Assembly (NCBI GenBank): GCA_023511875.1
Contig: JAIMAQ010000014.1
Coordinates: forward strand, 1 to 44,936
Source: Thermoflavifilum sp.
GTDB taxonomy: Bacteria > Bacteroidota > Bacteroidia > Chitinophagales > Chitinophagaceae
DNA: 44,936 bases
Direction: 5' to 3'
This document shows positions 16,470 through 24,028 of the stretch, one piece after another (positions within the stretch are counted from its first letter, which is position 1; each line of letters starts with the position of its first letter). Below the pieces are notes generated by a model that was given only the letters and a program-made list of their open reading frames with translations, was not told the origin of the DNA and made no database searches. Made by a program: the position numbers and the translations under genes.

Positions 16470-18532
16470 ATAACATGCTCAAGATAAAGGATGTTAACCG
16501 CCTTCAATATATACCTCTATTTATATTTTTTCTTTTTTCTTGCTCATCTCCACCATTGTTTGCTCAACATTCGACTGATTTCATCTCATTAGAAAAAACA
16601 TATTCTTTTCAAGCATTATCGAAGAGTTTACTTCCTGTTTCTCAATGGCATCCTTATCCAAGTATTGCCGATACTTCAGGCTTATATAAGATTCCAGCAA
16701 GTATTCAACAAGCATATATTCATGCAGCACAAGCTATGTTGCCCGTGCGCTGGGAGCCCTTACTAGCTACCGCATTCTTGGAATATAGCCAAACAGGTAA
16801 TCGATCGCATTATGAACAATTGTCTTTTCATCGGCGTGAGCAATTGGCTACATTAGTACTTGCAGAATTGTTTGAACGAAAAGGTCGTTTTATCCATGAT
16901 ATCATCAATGGCATATGGGCTATTTGTGAAGAATCGTTTTGGGGCGTGCCTGCACACATGTATTTACAAGGCAATCCGCATGAATTGCCCGATGTGCAAC
17001 ATCCAGTAGTGGATTTATTTGCTGCGGAAACAGCACAAGAAATAGCTTGGACTTATTATTTGCTAAAACCAGAATTAGATCGGATGAGTACATGGATTGC
17101 TCGTCGTATGCAATACGAAACTACTCGGAGAATTTTTATTCCTTATCTATTGCATGATGATTGGAGTTATTTAGGATTTCACTGGCGCAGTCATCCCGAG
17201 TCTAGCCAACGAGTAAATAATTGGAATCCGTGGATTAATTCAAATGTGCTTGCGGCCGCTCTTGTGCTGGCACCCGATTCTTTGAGAGCACGAGTAGTTT
17301 ACAAAACATTACAAAGCTTGGATAATTTTTTGATGCCATATCCTACAGATGGAGGAAGCGACGAAGGGCCAGAATATTGGGATCGGGCAACAGGTGCTAC
17401 ATTAGACTATCTGGAAATGCTAAAAAGCGCCACTGGAGGTAAAGTAGATATCTTCAATCGGCCTTTGTTGTATCGCATGGCTAGCTATATTGAAAAAGTG
17501 TATATCGCCGATCCATATTTTTTTAATTATGGTGATGCCGATGCCCAATATCATCCCGACCCCGCTTTGCTGTTTAGATTTGGCCTGCAGCTACGCGATT
17601 CTATTCTGATGGGATTTGGAGCTTTTGAAGCCCGTCAACAACATTTTGGTGATTGCGTATTGCCATATAGATTTGGCGTATTAAATCGAGCGTTATCTGC
17701 TTTATCAGTACTTCATGATTTGCAACATATTCCTCCAATGCAACCTTTATATAGGGATGTTTGGCTTCCAGATTTACAAATCATGGTTGCTCGTTCAGAT
17801 TCAGGTTCTTTGCAAAGTTTTTATCTAGCAGTACAGGCAGGCAACAACGGTAAGAGCCATAACCACAATGATGTGGGAAATTTTATTGTATATCATCAAG
17901 GTTATCCAGTACTGATTGATGCTGGTGCACAAACGTATACTGCCCAAACTTTTAGCAGCCATCGATATCAAATTTGGAACAACCAATCGTCGTATCACAA
18001 CTTACCAGAAATCAATGGCACCATGCAACAATCTGGTAAGCGATTTGCTGCTTTTGATGTAAAATATAAAGCAAATACGCTACAAGCATCTTTATCAATG
18101 GATATAACTCGTGCATATCCTGATAGTGCAGGTGTATTGACACTGAAAAGAAAAATTACACTCATCCGCAACAAGGGCATTGTAGGATGTGATAGTTTTC
18201 AACTTCGTTATTGGAGATTACCCATTATAGAAAATTTTCTTACTCCATTATTTCCCATAATACAGGATGATGAAACTGTGCGTTTAGTAGATACAACACG
18301 TCGGCGAGCTTATCTATTACAAATAAACACCCAATCATTTTCTCCTACGATAGATACGGTATATATTCGAGATGGTGATGAAATAAAGCTTCCTAATGGA
18401 AATGTTACCCGAAATGGGCGCATGTTCCGCATATGGGGGGATCATATTTACCGTATTCGTTTTGTGCAGCATGATTCCCAAACGCAAGGTGCTATCCTTT
18501 TTCGTATTCAACAGATACCCTTTACGCCATGA
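16466..18532 (+). CDS. Heparinase II/III-family polysaccharide lyase-like protein
   Basis: Up to 688 residues: an N-terminal hydrophobic export segment (IPLFIFFLFSCSSPPLFAQ), an alpha/alpha-toroid N-terminal half, then the heparinase II/III-like beta-sandwich domain. The diagnostic motif NNGKSHNHNDVGNF lies around residues 460-473, followed by YPVLIDAGAQTYT. Such enzymes cleave uronic-acid-containing polysaccharides (heparin/heparan, alginate or related) by beta-elimination. The start is either a GTG at 16466 that overlaps the previous stop or an ATG at 16475. A lipoprotein anchor is possible at the SC pair but the lipobox is poor. Next gene overlaps by 4 bp (ATGA). Confidence 0.87.
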   Translation: MNNMLKIKDVNRLQYIPLFIFFLFSCSSPPLFAQHSTDFISLEKTYSFQALSKSLLPVSQWHPYPSIADTSGLYKIPASIQQAYIHAAQAMLPVRWEPLLATAFLEYSQTGNRSHYEQLSFHRREQLATLVLAELFERKGRFIHDIINGIWAICEESFWGVPAHMYLQGNPHELPDVQHPVVDLFAAETAQEIAWTYYLLKPELDRMSTWIARRMQYETTRRIFIPYLLHDDWSYLGFHWRSHPESSQRVNNWNPWINSNVLAAALVLAPDSLRARVVYKTLQSLDNFLMPYPTDGGSDEGPEYWDRATGATLDYLEMLKSATGGKVDIFNRPLLYRMASYIEKVYIADPYFFNYGDADAQYHPDPALLFRFGLQLRDSILMGFGAFEARQQHFGDCVLPYRFGVLNRALSALSVLHDLQHIPPMQPLYRDVWLPDLQIMVARSDSGSLQSFYLAVQAGNNGKSHNHNDVGNFIVYHQGYPVLIDAGAQTYTAQTFSSHRYQIWNNQSSYHNLPEINGTMQQSGKRFAAFDVKYKANTLQASLSMDITRAYPDSAGVLTLKRKITLIRNKGIVGCDSFQLRYWRLPIIENFLTPLFPIIQDDETVRLVDTTRRRAYLLQINTQSFSPTIDTVYIRDGDEIKLPNGNVTRNGRMFRIWGDHIYRIRFVQHDSQTQGAILFRIQQIPFTP

Positions 18533-19782
18533 TAAACAGACGATCATTTATTGCTTCATTGTCGATACTTGGACTTGGATCAATTACACCTACCAACAAG
18601 CCTGCATCGGCTGCTGGGTTTTTCTCTTCTGCACAAGCCGACGATCGAGTTTATTGGGCGCGATTGCTATATAGCATTGCTTATCCAGTATGTTTTCATT
18701 TGAGTAAAAATACATTAAAGCAACAGATGCCTGTTGAAGTAAACACTCAATTTAGTCATGCAACTGAACGAGCTCGATATACGCATTTAGAAGCCGTAGG
18801 CCGCACCTTATCGGGTGTTGCCCCATGGTTAAGGGTTGAAGGTTTAACAGGGGAAGAGTTAAACATGCGGGATCATTTGCGAAGCATGATCTGGGAGGGG
18901 CTTACCCATATTGCTGATCCAGCTGCCCCTGATTATTTAAATTTCCATCAAGGAGAACAACCACTGGTAGATGGAGCATTTCTTAGCTTGGCTTTCTTAA
19001 GGGCTTGGAATGTGTTGTGGGAGCCACTCGACAATACTACTCAAAAGCGAATCATTCAAGCTATTCAATCGCAACGCGTGATTCAACCTCCAGCATCTAA
19101 TTGGCTTTTATTTGCTTCAATCAATGAGGCGTTTCTGCTGCAGGCTGGAGAAAAGCCAGATCTACAGCGATTATGGAGAGGTGTGCAAGCATTTAAAGAA
19201 TGGTATTTAGGCGATGGATGGTATGGCGATGGACCAGAGTTGCATGTTGATTACTACAATGCATATGTGATTCATCCTTTCTTATTACAGATATATGATG
19301 TATTGCTGCAACATCAAATGGTGAACTCAGAAGAATATCATCAAATAGTTGTGCGCATGCAACGATATGGGGAAGAACAAGAACGATTTATTTCTCCAGA
19401 AGGAACATATCCGCCTATAGGTCGTTCGATTGCATATCGCATAGGAGCCTTTCATGCACTTGCTGATCTAGCATTGCGTCATTTGCTTCCTACATCACTT
19501 AGCCCTGCTCAGGTAAGATGCGCGTTGACGGCCGTTATGAAAAAACAGTTTGAAGCTTCGGGTACTTTTGATCAACAAGGTTGGCTACAAATTGGATTCT
19601 GTGGTCATCAACCTCAAGCAGCTAATGTATATATTTCAACAGGAAGTTTATATTTATGTACTCATGGCTTTTTGCCATTGGGGCTTCCCCCGGATGATGC
19701 ATTTTGGAAACAACCCGATGCCGACTGGACAGCTAAAAGGGCTTGGACAGGAACAACTTTTCAGGCCGATCATGCTCTTTAA
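18529..19782 (+). CDS. DUF2264 domain-containing exported protein
   Basis: A 417-residue protein with a Tat-like signal (NRRSFIASLSILGLGS). The body matches DUF2264 (PF10022) with THLEAVGRTLSGVAPWL, MRDHLRSMIWEGL, DGWYGDGPELHVDYYNAYVIHPF and YPPIGRSIAYRIGAFHAL. The family is an alpha/alpha-barrel found in polysaccharide utilisation loci; a glycoside hydrolase role is likely but I cannot assign a substrate. It is 417 residues, shorter than some members that carry an extra C-terminal domain. It is the last gene of the operon, coupled to the lyase by an ATGA overlap. Confidence 0.82.
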   Translation: MINRRSFIASLSILGLGSITPTNKPASAAGFFSSAQADDRVYWARLLYSIAYPVCFHLSKNTLKQQMPVEVNTQFSHATERARYTHLEAVGRTLSGVAPWLRVEGLTGEELNMRDHLRSMIWEGLTHIADPAAPDYLNFHQGEQPLVDGAFLSLAFLRAWNVLWEPLDNTTQKRIIQAIQSQRVIQPPASNWLLFASINEAFLLQAGEKPDLQRLWRGVQAFKEWYLGDGWYGDGPELHVDYYNAYVIHPFLLQIYDVLLQHQMVNSEEYHQIVVRMQRYGEEQERFISPEGTYPPIGRSIAYRIGAFHALADLALRHLLPTSLSPAQVRCALTAVMKKQFEASGTFDQQGWLQIGFCGHQPQAANVYISTGSLYLCTHGFLPLGLPPDDAFWKQPDADWTAKRAWTGTTFQADHAL

Positions 19783-20117
19783 GAAAAATTTTATTTTTCA
19801 TGGTGAGCAAACTCAATATAATCACTAACCAATGGTGTGATGCCATCATTCCTAAATGCTAATGACGATTGCTCGCGACGATCGGAAGAGTGATTGAAGA
19901 TATGAAACAAAATCTCGCAAACTGTTTTTATATTCTTCCCCGTTTGTGGGACGATAAGTTATGATTTCCTGTTTCTATAATTTCTAATGTGATTTCATTA
20001 TTGTCGTTCTCGGTTAATGAGCATATATTTGAGATGCTTCAGTAAGTTGTAAATGGCAATCGTGTAAATACAGAAAAATTTTCTTAAAAAAACCTTTCAT
20101 TGAGTTTAAGCATTTGA
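19783..20117. other. 335-bp convergent intergenic region
   Basis: This lies between the ends of the DUF2264 gene and the AAA+ ATPase gene. A short AT-only inverted repeat (GAAAAAT / ATTTTTC) directly follows the DUF2264 stop codon and could serve as a weak terminator. No gene or conserved RNA is visible. Confidence 0.4.
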
Positions 20118-21653
20118 TCAATAATCTTCATCCTTATCTTCATCATCATCATCATCATCTTCTTCTTGATCCTGGCTGAGATCAAAGTTCATCATATTCC
20201 CTAACAAGTCACTAAATTGAATAGTGGTTTCCACTTGTTTTTTGCTAATTAAGGAATATGCAGCCAATCCGTATAGCAAAAATTCCATGAGCAGCAATAT
20301 TTCTTTTCCTTGTGTGCGTGGAAAATATTTCTTAGCCACATCTCGCAAGCCGTGCACGCTATGCAATTGCTGTTCCCAAATTTTATCGGATGCATCAGGA
20401 TTTAGTTGAACCCGATTTCCTTTGTCGAACCATTGTGTGATGATTTTATATGGATTTTCTTCTGTGGTGGTAGAAGATCTTTTCTTCTTAAATGTTTCTG
20501 GATTGGGGAAATATTGTACAAACTGTGTACGAATGGCTTTATCTAAAAGATGATAGGCTACTTGAGTGGGGCCTTCTTGTTCTCCTTCATATACCAGTTC
20601 AATTTTTCCGGTGATAGCGGGAATGATTCCCAACAAATCGGTAACCCGTGCTTGGGTATTGTTTTCATTGTTGAGGATGCAACGCCGTTCGGCAGTGCTC
20701 ATCAAGTTTTCATAAGCAGAGATAGTGAGCCTAGCCGAAACACCGCTTTTTTGATCTACATATTCGCTGCTACGTGCTTCAAAAGCTACTTGTTCGATCA
20801 GTCGTTTAATTAGGTCGGGCACTTGTATCATGTTAGCCTGTTCAGGCAGAATATTAGCTTCTTGTTCTGTGATTTGCATAGCCACTTCTATAGTGCGCGG
20901 ATAATGCGTGATGATTTGGCTTTCGATACGATCTTTTAGCGGCGTAACGATGCTGCCTCGATTGGTATAATCTTCTGGGTTGGCGGTGAAGACAAATAAG
21001 ATATCGAGTGGTAAGCGCAGTTTGAATCCACGAATTTGAATATCACCTTCTTGCAAAATATTGAAAAGGGCTACTTGAATACGCGCTTGCAGGTCGGGCA
21101 ATTCGTTGATCACAAAGATGCCTCTATTTGATCTAGGGATGATTCCAAAATGAATGGCGCGCTCGTCGGCAAAGCTCAAGCGCAGATTTGCAGCTTTAAT
21201 GGGGTCGATATCGCCAATCAGGTCGGCAACCGAAACGTCGGGTGTAGCCAGTTTTTCGCCATATCGCTCGCTGCGATGGATCCATTCAATGGGTGTATCA
21301 TCGCCTTCTTCCGCAATGAGGCTGCGGGCGTGATGAGAAAGCGGGCGAAAGGGATCATCGTTGATTTCCGATCCAGCTACAATGGGTATGTATTCGTCTA
21401 AAAGATCCACCATTTGTCGAGCCATGCGGGTCTTGGCTTGACCGCGTAAACCCAAAAACAAGATATTGTGTCGCGAAAGTATAGCCCGCTCCGTATCGGG
21501 AATAACCGTATCGTCGTATCCAATGATGCCTGGGAAAGGATTTTCTTTTTTCTTCAGCTTACAGATGAGATTGATGCGAATTTCGTCTTTTACTGATTTA
21601 GGTTGATAGCCCGATTTTTTCAATTCACCTAGGGTTCGAGGAAACTTATCCAT
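20118..21653 (-). CDS. AAA+ ATPase of the magnesium chelatase subunit I / MoxR type
   Basis: A 511-residue ATPase. Walker A is GLRGQAKT at about residues 68-75. The Walker B position reads IFVINELPDL, with Asn183 in place of the usual Asp before Glu184. A sensor region (FVFTANPEDYTNRGSIVTPLKDRI) matches the Mg-chelatase I group. The C-terminal tail is a run of Asp and Glu encoded by a GAT-rich microsatellite. It lies downstream of a VWA-domain gene on the same strand, a pairing typical of MoxR-like ATPase/VWA chaperone systems that insert metal or remodel proteins. It is not cobalamin- or chlorophyll-associated here. It has its own promoter candidate at 21670-21702. Confidence 0.88.
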   Translation of the reverse strand: MDKFPRTLGELKKSGYQPKSVKDEIRINLICKLKKKENPFPGIIGYDDTVIPDTERAILSRHNILFLGLRGQAKTRMARQMVDLLDEYIPIVAGSEINDDPFRPLSHHARSLIAEEGDDTPIEWIHRSERYGEKLATPDVSVADLIGDIDPIKAANLRLSFADERAIHFGIIPRSNRGIFVINELPDLQARIQVALFNILQEGDIQIRGFKLRLPLDILFVFTANPEDYTNRGSIVTPLKDRIESQIITHYPRTIEVAMQITEQEANILPEQANMIQVPDLIKRLIEQVAFEARSSEYVDQKSGVSARLTISAYENLMSTAERRCILNNENNTQARVTDLLGIIPAITGKIELVYEGEQEGPTQVAYHLLDKAIRTQFVQYFPNPETFKKKRSSTTTEENPYKIITQWFDKGNRVQLNPDASDKIWEQQLHSVHGLRDVAKKYFPRTQGKEILLLMEFLLYGLAAYSLISKKQVETTIQFSDLLGNMMNFDLSQDQEEDDDDDDEDKDEDY

Positions 21654-21669
21654 GCGTTAATGTTGTTTT

Positions 21670-21702
21670 AAAATCTACCTAACAATAAGTCATCTAGTCA
21701 AA
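21670..21702 (-). promoter_or_regulatory. Bacteroidota-type promoter of the AAA+ ATPase gene
   Basis: On the minus strand TTTG (21702-21699), a 21-bp spacer, and TAGATTTT (21677-21670), one mismatch from TAnnTTTG. The predicted start of transcription is about 10 nt before the ATG at 21653. Confidence 0.5.
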
Positions 21703-21910
21703 CTCTGATCAATTAACCTTGATCTATGCGATTAGTATATTTTTTTGCATTACACGGTGAATGTCTATAATTCTACACATATATTTCGTTTACCAGCTAT
21801 TCAGCACGTTCACCATATAGAGATAAGGTTTTTGTTTTTCTGCGGATTGTGAAAAACAAAATTCGTGTGTTTAGCCTTATTTTATTCATCTTTAAGTGAT
21901 ATAATTCTTC

Positions 21911-23008
21911 TTAATGAAAAAATTTACGTTTGTTTCGCTCATAATCGTAAAACACCAGCTGGCCGAGCTTATCGGTGCCTGTGAAAAATGCTTTTCCCTG
22001 GTTGGTTTCTGTGAAATCTTTCACAAAAGCTTGCAGCCAAGGATCACTAGCAAGCATGAAGGTGGTAATGGGAATCTTGAGTTTACGACATTGTGCTGCC
22101 AAATTTAAGGTACGTACCACAATTTTTCGATCCAGGCCAAAGCTATTTTTGTAATATCGGGTACCAATTTTCAAACAAGTGGGTTTACCATCGGTGAGCA
22201 TGAAGATTTGTTTGTTAGGATTTTTTCTTCGGCGGAGGATCTCCATAGCCAGTTCTAGTCCGGCTACAGTATTGGTATGATATGGCCCTACTTGTAAGTA
22301 AGGAATATCTTTGATTTCGATACGCCAGGCATCATTACCGAAAACGATGATATCGAGGGTATCTTTTGGATAGCGGGTGATGATGAGCTCGCTCAAAGCC
22401 ATAGCCACCTTTTTCGCTGGGGTGATACGATCTTCGCCATACAAAATCATGGAATGCGAGATATCGATCATGAGCACGGTTGAGGTTTGTGTTTTAAAAT
22501 CGGTATCCCGCACTTCCAAGTCATCGGCTTGCATACGAAAACTTTCTAACCCATGGTTTATTTGTGCATTGCGTATGGAAGCCGTGAAGTCGATTTGCTC
22601 GATGGTATCACCAAATTGATAGGGTCTTGTGTCGGCATTGATTTCATCTCCCATGCCTGAGATAAACGTGTCGTGATTACCAACAGCCGATTTTTTTAGC
22701 TTGCCAAAGATTTCTTCTAAGGCACTACGGCGTATTTCTTGCTCGCTTCGAGCCGTAATCACAATTTGTCCAGAACGCGTTTCTTCTTCGAGATAGCCTT
22801 TATCTTTCAATTCTTCAATAAAATCGCCCAACCCATATTCATCGGTGGTGAGCCCAAACTGCTTATCGAGCTCGGTGAGCCAGCTGAGCGCCTCGGCCAC
22901 ATCTCCACTGGTATAGGTGAGTAATTGCATAAAGATTTCCTTCAACCGCTCAAAAGGCGATTTTTCTTGTTCGCGCGGATCATATCGGGTAAACCAGATT
23001 TCACGCAT
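21911..23008 (-). CDS. VWA-domain protein (partner of the AAA+ ATPase)
   Basis: A 365-residue protein without a signal peptide. The N-terminal half (about 1-160) is helical, of unknown fold. The von Willebrand factor A domain (about 175-350) has an intact MIDAS motif DISHS (Asp182, Ser184, Ser186) and LTDGKPT further on. MIDAS proteins of this type bind Mg and partner with MoxR/ChlI-like ATPases, here encoded 257 bp downstream on the same strand. The substrate is not evident. The ATG at 23008 follows about 17 nt after the start predicted from the promoter at 23032-23064. Confidence 0.88.
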   Translation of the reverse strand: MREIWFTRYDPREQEKSPFERLKEIFMQLLTYTSGDVAEALSWLTELDKQFGLTTDEYGLGDFIEELKDKGYLEEETRSGQIVITARSEQEIRRSALEEIFGKLKKSAVGNHDTFISGMGDEINADTRPYQFGDTIEQIDFTASIRNAQINHGLESFRMQADDLEVRDTDFKTQTSTVLMIDISHSMILYGEDRITPAKKVAMALSELIITRYPKDTLDIIVFGNDAWRIEIKDIPYLQVGPYHTNTVAGLELAMEILRRRKNPNKQIFMLTDGKPTCLKIGTRYYKNSFGLDRKIVVRTLNLAAQCRKLKIPITTFMLASDPWLQAFVKDFTETNQGKAFFTGTDKLGQLVFYDYERNKRKFFH

Positions 23009-23031
23009 GGCATCATCAATATTTGTGGTTA

Positions 23032-23064
23032 AAAACGTATCTAATTTACGTCAAAATCAACAAA
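23032..23064 (-). promoter_or_regulatory. Bacteroidota-type promoter of the VWA gene
   Basis: On the minus strand TTTG (23064-23061), a 21-bp spacer and TACGTTTT (23039-23032), one mismatch from TAnnTTTG. A perfect palindrome ACAAACGTTTGT lies immediately upstream at 23065-23076. Confidence 0.5.
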
Positions 23065-23076
23065 ACAAACGTTTGT
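23065..23076. promoter_or_regulatory. 12-bp palindrome between divergent promoters
   Basis: ACAAACGTTTGT is a perfect palindrome placed directly upstream of the -33 element of the VWA gene and 13 bp from the -33 element of the divergent isomerase-like gene. It is a candidate operator, but the regulator is unknown. Confidence 0.4.
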
Positions 23077-23089
23077 GTGCTCGTTTAAG

Positions 23090-23121
23090 TTTGATTCAAT
23101 GAAAAAATGCTGATATATTTA
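23090..23121 (+). promoter_or_regulatory. Bacteroidota-type promoter of the sugar isomerase-like gene
   Basis: TTTG (23090-23093), a 20-bp spacer and TATATTTA (23114-23121), close to TAnnTTTG. Expected transcription start is about 40 nt before the ATG at 23170. Confidence 0.5.
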
Positions 23122-23169
23122 CATTCTCGAGTATTTTCACGGAAATATTTCAACCAAATTTAACAGATC

Positions 23170-24009
23170 ATGAAACGTTTGTGGATGTGTATAATGGCCA
23201 TTGTTTGCACGTTTACAATGGCTCGTGGCCAGCTTACTCCCGAAAAATTGGGCTGGAAGCTAGGCGCACAGGCTTGGTCATTTCACCAATTTACCTTTTT
23301 CCAAGCCGTAGATAGCACGTTAGCCTGTGGATTGCACTATATTGAGGCTTTCCCCAATCAGCTCATTGGTGGAGGCATAGAAGGAACGATGGATTATCAC
23401 ATGTCGCCTCAAACGCGCCAAGCAATTTTGCAGAAGTTGAAGCAAAAAGGTGTGACACTGGTATCATATGGAGTAGTGGTGCCTAAAGGAGAAAAAGAGT
23501 GGCGGCAAATGTTTGATTTTGCCAAGGCCATGGGGCTCATCAACATCGTTTCAGAACCTGAAAAAGCTGATCTGCCCTTGGTATCGCGGCTATGCGATGA
23601 ATATGGGATTAATGTAGCCATTCACAACCATCCCAGGCAAAGCGGTGCACCTTATTGGAGTCCAGATATCGTGCTGGCGGCTATCAAGGGTTTGAGCCCG
23701 AGAGTGGGTGCCTGCGCAGATATTGGCCACTGGACGCGTTCGGGATTAAACCCTATCGATTGCTTACGGAAATTAAAAGGTCATATCATTGAACTGCACT
23801 TTAAAGATTTGAATGAAAAAAGTCCGCAAGCACATGATGTGCCTTGGGGGCAAGGTGTAAACGATATTTCAGATGTAATTCATGAGTTGTATCGGCAACA
23901 TTTTCGGGGAGTGATCTCGGCCGAATATGAGTATGATTGGGGTCATAATGTGCATGATATTCAAGAAAGTGTAGCTTATTTTCGTCGTGTGGTGGCTGGG
24001 TTGAAATAA
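23170..24009 (+). CDS. Exported sugar phosphate isomerase/epimerase-fold (TIM-barrel) protein
   Basis: A 279-residue protein with a Sec signal peptide (to about residue 20, ending in ARG) and an AP-endonuclease-2 / xylose-isomerase-like TIM barrel. Visible pieces are LGAQAWSFHQF, the metal-region segments VAIHNHPRQSG and ACADIGHWTRSGL, and HFKDLNEKSPQAHDVPWGQG. Metal ligands would be Glu, His and Asp residues in these segments. Export is unusual for an isomerase of phosphorylated sugars, so it probably acts on free or keto sugars in the periplasm, for example as an epimerase or hydratase. It lies 3.4 kb from the DUF1080 operon and may serve it, but it has its own promoter. Confidence 0.82.
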   Translation: MKRLWMCIMAIVCTFTMARGQLTPEKLGWKLGAQAWSFHQFTFFQAVDSTLACGLHYIEAFPNQLIGGGIEGTMDYHMSPQTRQAILQKLKQKGVTLVSYGVVVPKGEKEWRQMFDFAKAMGLINIVSEPEKADLPLVSRLCDEYGINVAIHNHPRQSGAPYWSPDIVLAAIKGLSPRVGACADIGHWTRSGLNPIDCLRKLKGHIIELHFKDLNEKSPQAHDVPWGQGVNDISDVIHELYRQHFRGVISAEYEYDWGHNVHDIQESVAYFRRVVAGLK

Positions 24010-24028
24010 GCCAGATGGCCAGATCATT

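Noticed and set aside
20118-21653. Cobaltochelatase or chlorophyll magnesium chelatase function for the ATPase
   Set aside because: No cobalamin or chlorophyll genes are near, and the haem cluster is 8 kb away with its own ferrochelatase; only the ATPase family is supported.
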